From NCBI GenBank assembly GCA_035561355.1, contig DATMXS010000060.1:9308-73307 (forward strand): 64,000 nucleotides of DNA. The letters run 5' to 3'. This document shows, piece by piece, positions 9,149 through 18,256 of the stretch. Positions within the stretch are counted from its first letter, which is position 1, and each line of letters begins with the position of its first letter. The stretch comes from DATMXS01 sp035561355. Lineage in GTDB: Bacteria; Acidobacteriota; Terriglobia; Bryobacterales; Bryobacteraceae. The notes below the pieces were generated by a model. It had not been told where the DNA came from. It saw nothing but the letters and a program-made list of their open reading frames with translations, and made no database searches. The translations under genes were made by a program, and so were the position numbers.

Positions 9149-10513
9149 ATGGGCAGGTTCGACCCGATCTACGCACGACTTCCGGTGGCGGCCCAACATG
9201 CGGCCGTGACCGCGTATGGAGCGTACTGGCACTGGTTGCGCTTCGGGCCGGGTTACCGGCGCCATGTGCGCGGTTACGTGGAGCGCGAGTCTTGGGACGC
9301 TGGGCGCATGCGCGACTGGCAGCGGAAAGAACTGACTTCATTGCTGGCCAGTGCACTCGACGTAGATTATTATCAGCGAGCCTGGACGGCGTCGCAGAAG
9401 AAAGCTGCAGCCGCGGGTGTGCTTGAGGAACTGCCTCTTCTTGAGAAGGATCCGATCCGCGCAAGGCCGGCTTCGTTCTTGATCAGTGGCCGCGTGCCGC
9501 GGACCTACATGTTCCCGACAAGCGGCTCGACGGGAACTCCGATCTCAACCATCTGGACCGCTGACGAGATTCGAAAGTCCATCGCGCTCCGCGAAGTGCG
9601 ATCGCTGCGCTACGCCGGGGTTAGCTTCGCGCTTCCGCGCGCGACCTTCTCCGGGAGGATGGTGGAGCCCGATCCAAACAGTAGCGGTCCTTATTACAGA
9701 TACAACGCGTTTGAGCGGCAGGTGTACCTCTCACCTTTTCATCTGAGCGCAGCGACGGCTCCGAAGTATGTGGCGGCTCTGCGGCGGTGGAAGGTGGAGT
9801 GGTGCACCGGATATGCAGTCTCTTACTACCTGCTTGCCCGCTTTATGCTCGACCAGCGGCTCGAGGCACCACCGCTCAAAGCCATAATTACCACGAGCGA
9901 GAAGCTCACTCCGGAAATGCGCGATGTCATGGTGCGCGCGTACCAATGCCGCGTTTTCGAGGAATACAGCACGGTCGAGAGTGCGCTGTTCGCGAGCGAG
10001 TGCCCCGTGGGCAAGCTGCATGTGAGCCCGGATGCGGGCCTGGTCGAGATCCTTAGACCCGACGGACGTCCCTGCGCGCCAGGTGAGGTGGGCGAGGTTG
10101 TGGCGACGAGTCTTGTCCGCACGCACCAGCTCTTTATCCGATACCGCCTCGGCGACCTCGCTTGCTGGGACACGACGCCGTGCGTGTGCGGCCGCGCGAC
10201 GCCCGTCATAGCCGAGGTCGTCGGGCGTGTCGAAGATGTCGTGACCGGGCCAGACGGCCGGCAGATGGTTCGCTTCCACGGCATTTTCATCAACCAGCCG
10301 AATGTTCGCGAAGGACAGATCGTGCAGGAAGACAGGGACCGGATCCGCGTCTGTGTGGTGCCGTCAAACGGATTCAGTCAACTGGACGCGGACGAGATCG
10401 TTGCTCGTGTGCGGCAGCGGCTCGGGCCCGGCATGGCGGTAACTGTAGAGACTGTCGACTCCATTCCCCGCACCGCCGCAGGCAAATTCAAGGCAGTAAT
10501 CTCTCATGTCTGA
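9149..10513 (+). CDS. Phenylacetate-CoA ligase-family adenylating enzyme (CapK-like)
   Basis: A 454-residue member of the AMP-forming superfamily, PaaK/CapK branch. The ATP-binding P-loop is FPTSGSTGTP, the core includes FEEYSTVES, and a later block is YRLGDLACW followed by CVCGRATP. The C-terminal AMP-binding subdomain is present (RTAAGKFKAV supplies the catalytic lysine). CapK-type proteins recur in capsule operons of many phyla, where they may activate a non-sugar acid for attachment to the glycan; the substrate here is unknown. A classical phenylacetate catabolic role is unlikely, since no paa genes are nearby. Confidence 0.85.
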   Translation: MGRFDPIYARLPVAAQHAAVTAYGAYWHWLRFGPGYRRHVRGYVERESWDAGRMRDWQRKELTSLLASALDVDYYQRAWTASQKKAAAAGVLEELPLLEKDPIRARPASFLISGRVPRTYMFPTSGSTGTPISTIWTADEIRKSIALREVRSLRYAGVSFALPRATFSGRMVEPDPNSSGPYYRYNAFERQVYLSPFHLSAATAPKYVAALRRWKVEWCTGYAVSYYLLARFMLDQRLEAPPLKAIITTSEKLTPEMRDVMVRAYQCRVFEEYSTVESALFASECPVGKLHVSPDAGLVEILRPDGRPCAPGEVGEVVATSLVRTHQLFIRYRLGDLACWDTTPCVCGRATPVIAEVVGRVEDVVTGPDGRQMVRFHGIFINQPNVREGQIVQEDRDRIRVCVVPSNGFSQLDADEIVARVRQRLGPGMAVTVETVDSIPRTAAGKFKAVISHV

Positions 10514-11567
10514 CACCGCACGCCGTACCATTTCTGTCATCGTTCCGTGCCGGAACGAAATAGAGCACATCGGCACTTTCGTCGCGTCTGTTCTCGGGCA
10601 GGAGCGCGGAGACTTCGACCTGGAAGTCGTAATCGCGGACGGGATGAGCACTGATGGCTCGCGCGAGGCGATCGCGGCATGTGCCGAGGAGCACCCGGGT
10701 ATCCGCATGCTCGACAACCCCGGCTTGATCGTCTCGGCAGGGCTCAACGCGGCGTTGCGCGAAGCGCGCGGCGACGTGATCGTCCGTATGGACGTACACA
10801 CCGAATACGCTCCCGACTACATCCGCCAGTGCGTCGCTGTGCTCGACGCCACGGGCGCCGACAATGTCGGAGGTTGTCCGCGGGTGCCGGCCAAGACGTT
10901 CCGGATGCGCGTCTTCGGTGCGGCGTATCATTCGCCTTTTGCCGTCGGGCGCTCGCGCTGCCATGACCCGGAGTACGAAGGATACGTTGACACGGTCTTC
11001 TATGGCTGCTGGCGGAAGTCCACGCTTATGCGCCTCGGGGGGCTTGACGAAGACCTCGTCCGGAACCAGGACGATGAGCTGAACCTTCGCCTGACACGTG
11101 CCGGTGGCAAGATCTGGCAATCGCGCCGTATTGTTTGCTGGTACAACCCGCGAACCACGCTCCGGTCACTGTTCCGACAGTACTGTCAGTACGGCTTCTG
11201 GAAGGTGCTGGTCATCCGTAAGCACCGTTTACCGGCTTCGTGGCGTCATTTGGCGCCCGGCGCATTTACCCTCGGAAATGCCGTGCTTGTGGTTGCGGCG
11301 CTCGTCGGTGCAGTCGCAGGTCGTTCGGCTTTCGCGGTTGCAGCGCTCGAACTCTGGGCAGGACTGTTGATGGCCTATGCACTGTTGAGCGGGATCGCGG
11401 CTGTTTGGGCAGCTCGAAGACATGGCTGGCTGACGTTGCCCTTCCTCCCGTTTCTGTTCCTCACTTACCACGTGGCGTACGGCGTTGGTTTTGTCGCGGG
11501 GCTCGTGCACTGGGCCGGACGGCCGCATAAAAGGCCGGCAGCCGCATTCGTGGAGCTGACCAGATGA
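10506..11567 (+). CDS. Glycosyltransferase family 2 with C-terminal membrane segments (ExoA-like)
   Basis: A 353-residue protein with an N-terminal GT-A domain and two or three C-terminal transmembrane helices (about residues 255-340). Motifs are VIVPCRNE, ADGMSTDGS, the acidic RMDVHTEYAPDY and the acceptor-site NQDDELNLRLTRAGG. This architecture matches succinoglycan ExoA-type transferases that act on undecaprenyl-linked sugars at the inner membrane. It overlaps the previous gene by eight bases and the next by four (ATGA at 11564-11567). Confidence 0.9.
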   Translation: MSDTARRTISVIVPCRNEIEHIGTFVASVLGQERGDFDLEVVIADGMSTDGSREAIAACAEEHPGIRMLDNPGLIVSAGLNAALREARGDVIVRMDVHTEYAPDYIRQCVAVLDATGADNVGGCPRVPAKTFRMRVFGAAYHSPFAVGRSRCHDPEYEGYVDTVFYGCWRKSTLMRLGGLDEDLVRNQDDELNLRLTRAGGKIWQSRRIVCWYNPRTTLRSLFRQYCQYGFWKVLVIRKHRLPASWRHLAPGAFTLGNAVLVVAALVGAVAGRSAFAVAALELWAGLLMAYALLSGIAAVWAARRHGWLTLPFLPFLFLTYHVAYGVGFVAGLVHWAGRPHKRPAAAFVELTR

Positions 11568-12250
11568 AATCACAGCCGTTCGCGTTCGGCGCGCCGCCAC
11601 TGGGGCGCCGGCCTCCGCTCATCGAGCGGCTGGCGGCTGGGGTGGCGCTGGCTCTTCTGAGCCCGGCGCTATTGGCAATCGCAGTGGCGATCGTACTCGA
11701 AAGCGGGAGGCCAGCGCTGTTCCGGCAGACACGCGTGGGCCTGTGCGGATCACTATTCCAGATATGTAAGTTTCGATCCATGCGGCAGGGCTCAACGGGA
11801 TCGGCCATTACTGCCGCCCGCGACAGCCGGACAACCCGCGTCGGGGCTGTGTTGAGAAGATTCAAACTAGACGAGCTGCCTCAGTTGTGGAACGTGGTCC
11901 GCGGTGAAATGCGCTTCGTAGGTCCACGGCCCGAACTGCCCAAGTTCGTCGACCTGCAAAACTCTGCGTGGCAGCGAGTCCTCTCGGCAAGCCCAGGCAT
12001 CACAGATCTCGCGACGTTGCTGTATCGGAACGAAGAAGCCGTCCTACGTGATTCGGCAAACGTGGAAGAACGCTACGCGAACACGGTCCTTCCCGATAAG
12101 CTCCGCTTCAGTTTGACCTACCTCGAAATCAGGAACTGGAGGACGGACCTGAAACTGATCGGCTTGACGCTGCTTGCTAGCTTCGTTCCGTGGACTTTCA
12201 GCGAGCCGAAAGTGCTGCGGTCGTTATCGCTACCCGGAAAAGCCACATGA
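11564..12250 (+). CDS. Undecaprenyl-phosphate sugar-1-phosphate transferase (PglC/WcaJ type)
   Basis: A 228-residue monotopic phosphoglycosyl transferase that would start glycan assembly by moving a sugar-phosphate from a UDP-sugar to undecaprenyl phosphate. It has one N-terminal hydrophobic segment (about residues 22-45) and the catalytic core FRQTRVGLCGSLFQICKFRSMR, RRFKLDELPQLWNVVRGEM and FVGPRPELP. The aspartate-glutamate pair in LDELPQ is the catalytic dyad of the family. It lacks the extra N-terminal helices of WbaP, so it is the small type. The neighbouring aminotransferase and dehydratase suggest the first sugar is a 4-amino-6-deoxy-hexosamine. Confidence 0.93.
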   Translation: MKSQPFAFGAPPLGRRPPLIERLAAGVALALLSPALLAIAVAIVLESGRPALFRQTRVGLCGSLFQICKFRSMRQGSTGSAITAARDSRTTRVGAVLRRFKLDELPQLWNVVRGEMRFVGPRPELPKFVDLQNSAWQRVLSASPGITDLATLLYRNEEAVLRDSANVEERYANTVLPDKLRFSLTYLEIRNWRTDLKLIGLTLLASFVPWTFSEPKVLRSLSLPGKAT

Positions 12251-13446
12251 GCGACGAATTCATCCCGTTCCACCGGCCTAGCATTGGGGAGGCCGAAATC
12301 GAAGAGGTCGCCGGCGTCCTTCGCGCTGGCTGGCTCACTACCGGGCCGAAGACCGCTCAGTTTCAGCAGGAGTTCCGAGCCTACGTCGCGGCTCGGCACA
12401 CGCTTGCGGTGAACTCTTGCACGGCCGGACTTCATCTGGCGCTCGCTGCGCTCCAAATCGGACCCGGCGATGAAGTCATCACGACTCCGCTTACGTTCTG
12501 TGCCACGGTCAACTGCATCCTCCACGTAGGAGCCACGCCCGTGCTCGCCGACGTTGCCGCCGACGGCAATCTCGATCCGGCATCCGTGAGCCGTCGCATA
12601 ACTCCCCGGACGCGGGCAATTCTGCCCGTGCATATCGGCGGATTGCCGTGTGACATGGCAAGCATCTGGAAGCTCGCCCGCGACCATTCGCTCTACGTCA
12701 TCGAGGACGCCGCGCACGCGGTCGGCGCGTGGTACGGAAACGCACCGATCGGTGCGAGCGTTGGTGATAGCGGCGCGAGCGATGCGGTTGTGTTCAGTTT
12801 TTACGCGACGAAGAACCTGACGACGGGTGAAGGCGGCATGATCGCGACTGGCTCGGAGGAACTTTCCGACCGCATGCGCATCCTGTGCCTGCACGGCATC
12901 AGTAAGGATGCATGGAACCGGTACACGGAGTCAGGGAATTGGTTTTACGACGTTACAGCCGCGGGGTTCAAGTACAACCTTTCGGATATCCAGTCCGCCA
13001 TCGGAATCCACCAACTCCGGCGGCAGGAAGACTTTCTGGCCCGGCGCAGCCGGCTGGCAGCGCTCTATGACGAGCAACTGAGCGACGTGGCGGAAATTGA
13101 ATGCCCGCCGCGGCGCAAGGACTCTCGCCACTCCTGGCATCTCTACGCGTCGCGACTCAACCTCGCCGAACTGAACATCAACAGAGCGGACTTCATTCAG
13201 CGCCTGCGGGAGCTGCGGATCGGCACCAGCGTGCACTTCATCCCTATCCTTCTACACCGTGCATACGCCGGCATCCATGGGGTCCAGGCAGCGCGCTGCC
13301 CGATGGCAATGGAACTGTACCCCAGGCTGGTGTCACTGCCAATCTATCCCGCCCTCACAGAGGAGCAAGTAAGGCGCATCTGCGCGGCTATCAAGCAGGT
13401 TGTCGCAGGCGCGAAGCGCCGCGCGCAGTTCGCTATGGGGGCCTAA
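12247..13446 (+). CDS. DegT/DnrJ/EryC1-family sugar-nucleotide aminotransferase
   Basis: A 399-residue PLP-dependent aminotransferase. The internal aldimine lysine lies in SFYATKNLTTGEGG. The N-terminus has GEAEIEEVAGVLRAGWLTTGP and the C-terminus SVHFIPILLHRAY, both typical of UDP-4-keto-6-deoxy-hexosamine C4-aminotransferases such as PglE or PseC. ATG 12247 overlaps the priming-transferase stop (ATGA). It sits between the priming transferase and the 4,6-dehydratase. The likely reaction is conversion of UDP-4-keto-6-deoxy-GlcNAc to the 4-amino sugar; the exact epimer is unknown. Confidence 0.92.
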   Translation: MSDEFIPFHRPSIGEAEIEEVAGVLRAGWLTTGPKTAQFQQEFRAYVAARHTLAVNSCTAGLHLALAALQIGPGDEVITTPLTFCATVNCILHVGATPVLADVAADGNLDPASVSRRITPRTRAILPVHIGGLPCDMASIWKLARDHSLYVIEDAAHAVGAWYGNAPIGASVGDSGASDAVVFSFYATKNLTTGEGGMIATGSEELSDRMRILCLHGISKDAWNRYTESGNWFYDVTAAGFKYNLSDIQSAIGIHQLRRQEDFLARRSRLAALYDEQLSDVAEIECPPRRKDSRHSWHLYASRLNLAELNINRADFIQRLRELRIGTSVHFIPILLHRAYAGIHGVQAARCPMAMELYPRLVSLPIYPALTEEQVRRICAAIKQVVAGAKRRAQFAMGA

Positions 13447-13457
13447 GGGGCAGAGCG

Positions 13458-15347
13458 ATGCACTCACTACTGCAGATTAGAAAGCTCCTCATTGCCACGG
13501 CTCACCTCGGCATCATTGCCGGGTCCCTGACGCTTGCGTTCCTCTTCCGCTTCGACGGCAGCATTCCCGTTTCAGAGTCGGACAACCTGGCTTATGGACT
13601 TTGTGTCGCGCTGCCGGTCAAGCTGCTGATCTTCGGCCAGGCCGGCCTGTTTCGAGGGTGGTGGCGGTATTCCGGCCTGCCAGACGTAATGAGGCTGCTG
13701 GTCGCCAATGCCGTGGGCAGTGCCGGCGTGGCGCTCACAGTTCACTTCGCGGCTCCCTCATTCCCGCGGACGACTATTGCTATCGACTTCCTCCTCTGCT
13801 CGTTTATGACCCTTGGTGCACGATTCGCCGTACGCCTTTATAACGAGATGGTCAAGGAGAATTCGCCTCACGGTGCGCGGAAGCGAATCCTCATATACGG
13901 CGCCGGAGCCGCCGGCATAGCGCTCATCCGCGAGATTCGTGCCAACGCATCGCTCAATTCCGATGTTGTCGGGCTGCTTGATGACGACAGAAACAAGATC
14001 GGCGCCCGCTTCATGGGCATATGCGTTCTCGGCTGCGGGCGCGATGCTCCTCGCATCGTCGAGCGGCTCAGGTCATCGGGCACTCCGCTAGCGGAAATCG
14101 TCATTGCGATGCCCTCGGCGACCGGACGTCAGATGTCTGAAGCGGTCGCGAACTGCCGGGCCGCGGGCCTGCCCTGCAAGACGGTGCCTGGAGTTGGCGA
14201 ACTGCTCAGCGGCCGCGTCCTGATTGAACAAGTTCGCAAGATCTCCATCGCGGACCTGCTCGGTCGCGCGGCTGTCGAACTCGAACAGGAGAGAATCGCG
14301 GCGCAGCTTCGTGGGCGGAATGTGCTTGTAACTGGCGGGGCGGGTTCGATCGGCTCGGAGCTATGCCGCCAGATCGCGCAGTACTCCCCGCAGCGCCTCG
14401 TCATCTTCGATCAAGCCGAAAGCGCTGTGTACGCGATCGAGCTCGAGCTCAAGGCCGCGCATCCAGACCTCGACCTTGTCGCCGAGATCGGCGACATCCG
14501 AGAGCTGGCGCGGGTAGACGAAGCGATGCGCAGACACTCGGTCGAGTTCGTCTTCCATGCCGCGGCATATAAACACGTTCCGCTTATGGAAAAACACGTC
14601 CTCGAGGCCGTGAAGAACAACGTCCTGGGGACGTGGAACGTCATCGGCGCAGCACGGCGGAACGGCGTTCCGCGATTACTGCTGATCTCCTCCGACAAAG
14701 CCGTGAACCCGAGCAGCGTCATGGGCCTGACGAAGCGCGTGACCGAGCTGTTCATCGCAGGCATGCCGCGGCACGGCCGCACGCGTTTCACGGCTGTGCG
14801 ATTCGGCAATGTTCTCGGGAGCGCCGGCAGCGTCATACCGCTCTTTCAGAAGCAGATCGCCTCCGGTGGGCCCGTCACGGTCACGCATCCACAGATGAGG
14901 CGCTACTTCATGACGACGAAAGAGGCTGTTCAACTCGTCCTGCAAGCCTCGACGTTGAGCGAGGGCTCGGAGATCTTCGTCCTGGAGATGGGTGAACCAG
15001 TTCGCATTATGGACCTGGCAAACACCATGGTCAGGCTTGCGGGAAAGGAGCCAGGCCATGACATCGAGATCCGTGTCACGGGATTGCGGCCGGGGGAAAA
15101 ACTCGATGAAGAGTTGATGGGGGACGGAGACGAGCTGCTGCCAACGCGCCACGAAAAGATTCGGGTGTGCATGACAAAACCGCCCGCGAGCGTCTCGTTT
15201 GACCGCTGGATCGACCACGTCCGGCATCTGGTGCTTCAGGGTGACACCCCGGCCGTGATCGAGCAGTTGACGGTGATAGTACCAGAGTATTCGCCCGCTC
15301 ACGCGCCCGCTGGGGCGCGCAACGTCGCCGCGGGCGGTTTTGCCTGA
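13458..15347 (+). CDS. WbpM/CapD/PglF-type UDP-N-acetylglucosamine 4,6-dehydratase
   Basis: A 629-residue inner-membrane protein with about four N-terminal transmembrane helices (residues 10-130), then two Rossmann-like domains. The second, catalytic SDR domain has the dinucleotide loop VTGGAGSIGSELCRQ, then AAAYKHVPLME and SSDKAVNPSSVMGLTKR. A methionine takes the usual tyrosine place in the YxxxK motif, as reported for WbpM-type enzymes. It would make UDP-4-keto-6-deoxy-GlcNAc for the adjacent aminotransferase, and possibly for the LegC-type enzyme at 23195. A longer frame from 13101 overlaps the aminotransferase and is not the start; ATG 13458 follows gagcg. Confidence 0.93.
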   Translation: MHSLLQIRKLLIATAHLGIIAGSLTLAFLFRFDGSIPVSESDNLAYGLCVALPVKLLIFGQAGLFRGWWRYSGLPDVMRLLVANAVGSAGVALTVHFAAPSFPRTTIAIDFLLCSFMTLGARFAVRLYNEMVKENSPHGARKRILIYGAGAAGIALIREIRANASLNSDVVGLLDDDRNKIGARFMGICVLGCGRDAPRIVERLRSSGTPLAEIVIAMPSATGRQMSEAVANCRAAGLPCKTVPGVGELLSGRVLIEQVRKISIADLLGRAAVELEQERIAAQLRGRNVLVTGGAGSIGSELCRQIAQYSPQRLVIFDQAESAVYAIELELKAAHPDLDLVAEIGDIRELARVDEAMRRHSVEFVFHAAAYKHVPLMEKHVLEAVKNNVLGTWNVIGAARRNGVPRLLLISSDKAVNPSSVMGLTKRVTELFIAGMPRHGRTRFTAVRFGNVLGSAGSVIPLFQKQIASGGPVTVTHPQMRRYFMTTKEAVQLVLQASTLSEGSEIFVLEMGEPVRIMDLANTMVRLAGKEPGHDIEIRVTGLRPGEKLDEELMGDGDELLPTRHEKIRVCMTKPPASVSFDRWIDHVRHLVLQGDTPAVIEQLTVIVPEYSPAHAPAGARNVAAGGFA

Positions 15348-15352
15348 AAGAC

Positions 15353-16180
15353 ATGATGACGTCTCTGGTTCAGAAGATAGAGCCTTCATCGGGCCGGCTT
15401 GCGCTGGGCCTCGGTGACCTCTGGAGATATCGTGAGCTGCTGTACTTCCTGGTTTGGCGTGACGTAAAAGTCCGCTACAAACAAACCGCCATGGGCGCTG
15501 CCTGGGCGGTGTTGCAGCCGCTCTTCACGATGTTGGTGTTCAGCGTGTTTTTTGGGCGGCTGGCGAAGATACCGTCCGATGGCGTGCCGTATCCCGTGTT
15601 CGCCTTCGCGGCGCTTGTGCCGTGGACATTGTTTGCGAACGGCATTACCTTTTCATCGCTCAGCGTTGTCGCAAGCTCGAATCTCGTCAAGAAGGTCTAC
15701 TTCCCACGTTTGACAATCCCGCTGGCCACGGTCCTGGCAGGCGTGCCCGATTTCCTCATCGGCTTTGGAGTGTTGCTTGCAGTTATGGGCTGGCACCGTG
15801 TGGCGCCCACCTGGAACATCGTGTGGCTGCCCTTTCTGGTCCTGCTGGCGCTCACAACTTCTCTCGGAGTCGGTCTGTGGTTGTCGGCACTGAACGTACA
15901 GTATCGCGACGTCCGGTACGTTGTGCCTTTTCTAGTGCAGTTCTGGCTCTTCGCGACACCGATTGCGTATCCAAGCAGCCTGCTGCACGAGCCCTGGAGA
16001 ACTGTATACGGGCTAAATCCAATGGTGGGTGTTGTCGAGGGCTTCCGATGGGCGCTGCTCGGCACCCGGACGGCTCCCGGGCCGATCATCGCCGCTTCTG
16101 CCTTTGCCGCGACCCTTCTCGTCGTGAGCGGCGCCTTGTACTTCAGACATATGGAGAGGCAGTTTGCGGACATCATCTGA
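15353..16180 (+). CDS. Polysaccharide ABC transporter permease (Wzm type)
   Basis: A 275-residue inner-membrane permease of the ABC-2 family with six hydrophobic segments. The family block near the N-terminus, YFLVWRDVKVRYKQTAMG, is strongly conserved in Wzm/TagG/KpsM-like permeases, followed by AVLQPLFTMLVFSVFFG. It pairs with the ATPase encoded directly downstream to export lipid-linked glycan across the inner membrane. A second ATG three bases later (15356) is equally possible. The 3' end overlaps the ATPase start by 17 bases. Confidence 0.95.
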   Translation: MMTSLVQKIEPSSGRLALGLGDLWRYRELLYFLVWRDVKVRYKQTAMGAAWAVLQPLFTMLVFSVFFGRLAKIPSDGVPYPVFAFAALVPWTLFANGITFSSLSVVASSNLVKKVYFPRLTIPLATVLAGVPDFLIGFGVLLAVMGWHRVAPTWNIVWLPFLVLLALTTSLGVGLWLSALNVQYRDVRYVVPFLVQFWLFATPIAYPSSLLHEPWRTVYGLNPMVGVVEGFRWALLGTRTAPGPIIAASAFAATLLVVSGALYFRHMERQFADII

Positions 16181-17528
16181 CCCCGAAAGCGCCCGGTTCG
16201 CGATCCGCGCGGAGCGGCTCTCCAAGCGATTCCGGCTCGGCGTCGCGCAGCCGAGCTACAAAACTTTGCGCGACAGCGTGATGGATGCGCTCAAGGCTCC
16301 GGCACGGATGTTCCGCCCGGGACGGACAGGGAAGCCCGAGATCTGGGCGCTCCGTGACGTCTCTTTCGTGGTTCGCCCCGGCGAAATCGTCGGCATTATA
16401 GGCCGGAATGGCGCTGGAAAGAGCACCCTCTTGAAGGTGCTCGCTCGCATCTCGGAGCCCACGGGCGGATATGCCGAGGTCAGGGGACGCGTGGGATCCC
16501 TGCTTGAGGTAGGCACCGGATTTCACCCTGAGCTCAGCGGGAGGGAGAACGTCCTCCTTAACGGCGCGATCCTCGGTATGCGCCGCGCCGAGATCCTGCG
16601 CAAGTTCGACGCGATTGTCGATTTTGCTGAGGTCGGTCCGTTTATCGATACCGCAGTGAAGCACTATTCGAGTGGCATGCAGCTTCGGCTCGCTTTTGCG
16701 GTTGCAGCCCACCTGGAACCGGAAATCCTGTTTATGGACGAGGTGCTCGCGGTCGGTGACGCCGCATTTCAGAAAAAGTGCATCGGCAAGATGGGGGCCG
16801 TCTCGCATGAAGGCCGTACAGTGATCTTCGTCAGCCACAACATGGCGGCAATAAAGGAGCTCTGTACGCGCGTGATGTGGATCGAGGGCGGAGCGATCCA
16901 AGCTGACGGCGACGTTGATGACGTGATTGAGGCCTACCTCGCTAGTGTCGCGACCAAGAAGTTCTCTCACTTCGACGAGGAGCACCGCTTCGTAATCGAG
17001 GAAGTCGCGGTGAAAGGCGCGTCCGGGGCTGAAGCCGTGCAGTTCGCTCCCGGCGATGACCTGATCGTCGATATCACATACGACGCTAAGGAACCGCTTG
17101 ATGGTCCTCATTTCGCAGTTCTCGTGGAAGGCGCATCAAGCCGCTGTTTCGCAGCAAACATGCTGATCGACGGCTGCCGGCCGGGAACCCTCGACGGTCG
17201 GGGCACTTTGCGGTGCCGGTTCAGAAATATCCCGCTGTTGCCTCAGAGCTATCGCGTGAACCTGTCAATCCGAACGGCTGACGGTCGCAGGCACATCCTG
17301 AAGGGCCAGGACGTTGCGTATTTTTCGGTGTCGGCGCGGCTTGAATCGTACGGTTTCACCGGCCGCTTCTATACATTGGCGTCGCGCTCAACGCCGGTTG
17401 TCGTGCCCTATGAGTGGACGCTTCCCGACGGGCGCGTCCAGGCGTTTGAACTCGCGGCCAGACCGGTGCCCGGTGCCGAAGGTGATCCAGCCGAGCACAT
17501 GACAGACGCTTACAGGTGTGCACCATGA
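16164..17528 (+). CDS. Polysaccharide ABC transporter ATP-binding protein with C-terminal Wzt domain
   Basis: A 454-residue ATPase. The nucleotide-binding domain (about residues 10-250) has Walker A GRNGAGKSTLL, signature YSSGMQLRLAFA and Walker B ILFMDEVLAVGD. Residues 270-440 form a beta-rich extension matching the Wzt C-terminal carbohydrate-binding fold that recognises a terminal modification before export. The start is a TTG at 16164, supported by ggagagg at 16153-16159; no ATG fits the N-terminus. The tail suggests that export is checked against the non-reducing end of the finished glycan. Confidence 0.94.
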   Translation: MRTSSDPESARFAIRAERLSKRFRLGVAQPSYKTLRDSVMDALKAPARMFRPGRTGKPEIWALRDVSFVVRPGEIVGIIGRNGAGKSTLLKVLARISEPTGGYAEVRGRVGSLLEVGTGFHPELSGRENVLLNGAILGMRRAEILRKFDAIVDFAEVGPFIDTAVKHYSSGMQLRLAFAVAAHLEPEILFMDEVLAVGDAAFQKKCIGKMGAVSHEGRTVIFVSHNMAAIKELCTRVMWIEGGAIQADGDVDDVIEAYLASVATKKFSHFDEEHRFVIEEVAVKGASGAEAVQFAPGDDLIVDITYDAKEPLDGPHFAVLVEGASSRCFAANMLIDGCRPGTLDGRGTLRCRFRNIPLLPQSYRVNLSIRTADGRRHILKGQDVAYFSVSARLESYGFTGRFYTLASRSTPVVVPYEWTLPDGRVQAFELAARPVPGAEGDPAEHMTDAYRCAP

Positions 17529-18256
17529 GCGAACCCACGGACCCCCCGGCCGGCGCGATCGCGGTGATCCCAGCCAGGGGAGGGTCGAAGCGCATTCCCA
17601 GGAAAAACGTTCGCGAACTCTGCGGCAGGCCGATGTTGCTGTACACCATCGAAGCGGCCCTGCACAGCGGGCTTTTCGCGCGAGTGGTAGTCAGCACCGA
17701 CGACCCCGAGATTGCCGCGCTGGCAGAGCGATCTGGAGCGGAGGCGCCGTTCTTGCGAGACGGGCCGCTCGCCGACGACTACACTCCGGTCTCGCTCGTA
17801 ACACTCGACGCAATTCTCAGACTCGACCGTGACGACTCACTGTATGACTCGGTCGCGCAACTCATGCCGAACTGCCCGCTGCGAACCGCCGATGACATTC
17901 TGGAGAGCTGGCGGCAGTTTCAATCGACGGCAGCGAAGTCGCAGATCTCGATCGTCAGATTTTCCTTTCAAAACCCGTGGTGGGCGATCGAGCGCGACGA
18001 GCGGTTCCATCTGACTCCACTGTTCGGGTCGCACATCACTGCGCGCAGCCAGGATCTCCCGGAACTGTTCTGCCCAACAGGCGCAGTCTGGTGGTCACGC
18101 ACTTCGAATCTTCGCCAGGCGAAGACGTTCCACACACCCGACCGGACCGGCTGGGAAATTCCCTGGGAGCGCTCCATAGATATCGACACTTCTGATGATT
18201 GGCGGCTCGCCGAATTGATCATGCAATCCGCGCCGGCAAGGGCCGCAAATGCCTGA
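17525..18256 (+). CDS. CMP-nonulosonate cytidylyltransferase (NeuA/LegF/PseF family), copy 1
   Basis: A 243-residue enzyme that would activate a nonulosonic acid with CTP. The nucleotide loop is VIPARGGSKRIPRKN. Later motifs are QLMPNCPLRTADDI and the C-terminal acidic IDIDTSDDW, which supplies metal-binding aspartates. ATG 17525 is chosen because it forms an ATGA overlap with the Wzt stop; a GTG nine bases upstream is also in frame. A second family member lies at 29336. The two share the family core but differ clearly in sequence, so each may serve a different sugar. Confidence 0.9.
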   Translation: MSEPTDPPAGAIAVIPARGGSKRIPRKNVRELCGRPMLLYTIEAALHSGLFARVVVSTDDPEIAALAERSGAEAPFLRDGPLADDYTPVSLVTLDAILRLDRDDSLYDSVAQLMPNCPLRTADDILESWRQFQSTAAKSQISIVRFSFQNPWWAIERDERFHLTPLFGSHITARSQDLPELFCPTGAVWWSRTSNLRQAKTFHTPDRTGWEIPWERSIDIDTSDDWRLAELIMQSAPARAANA

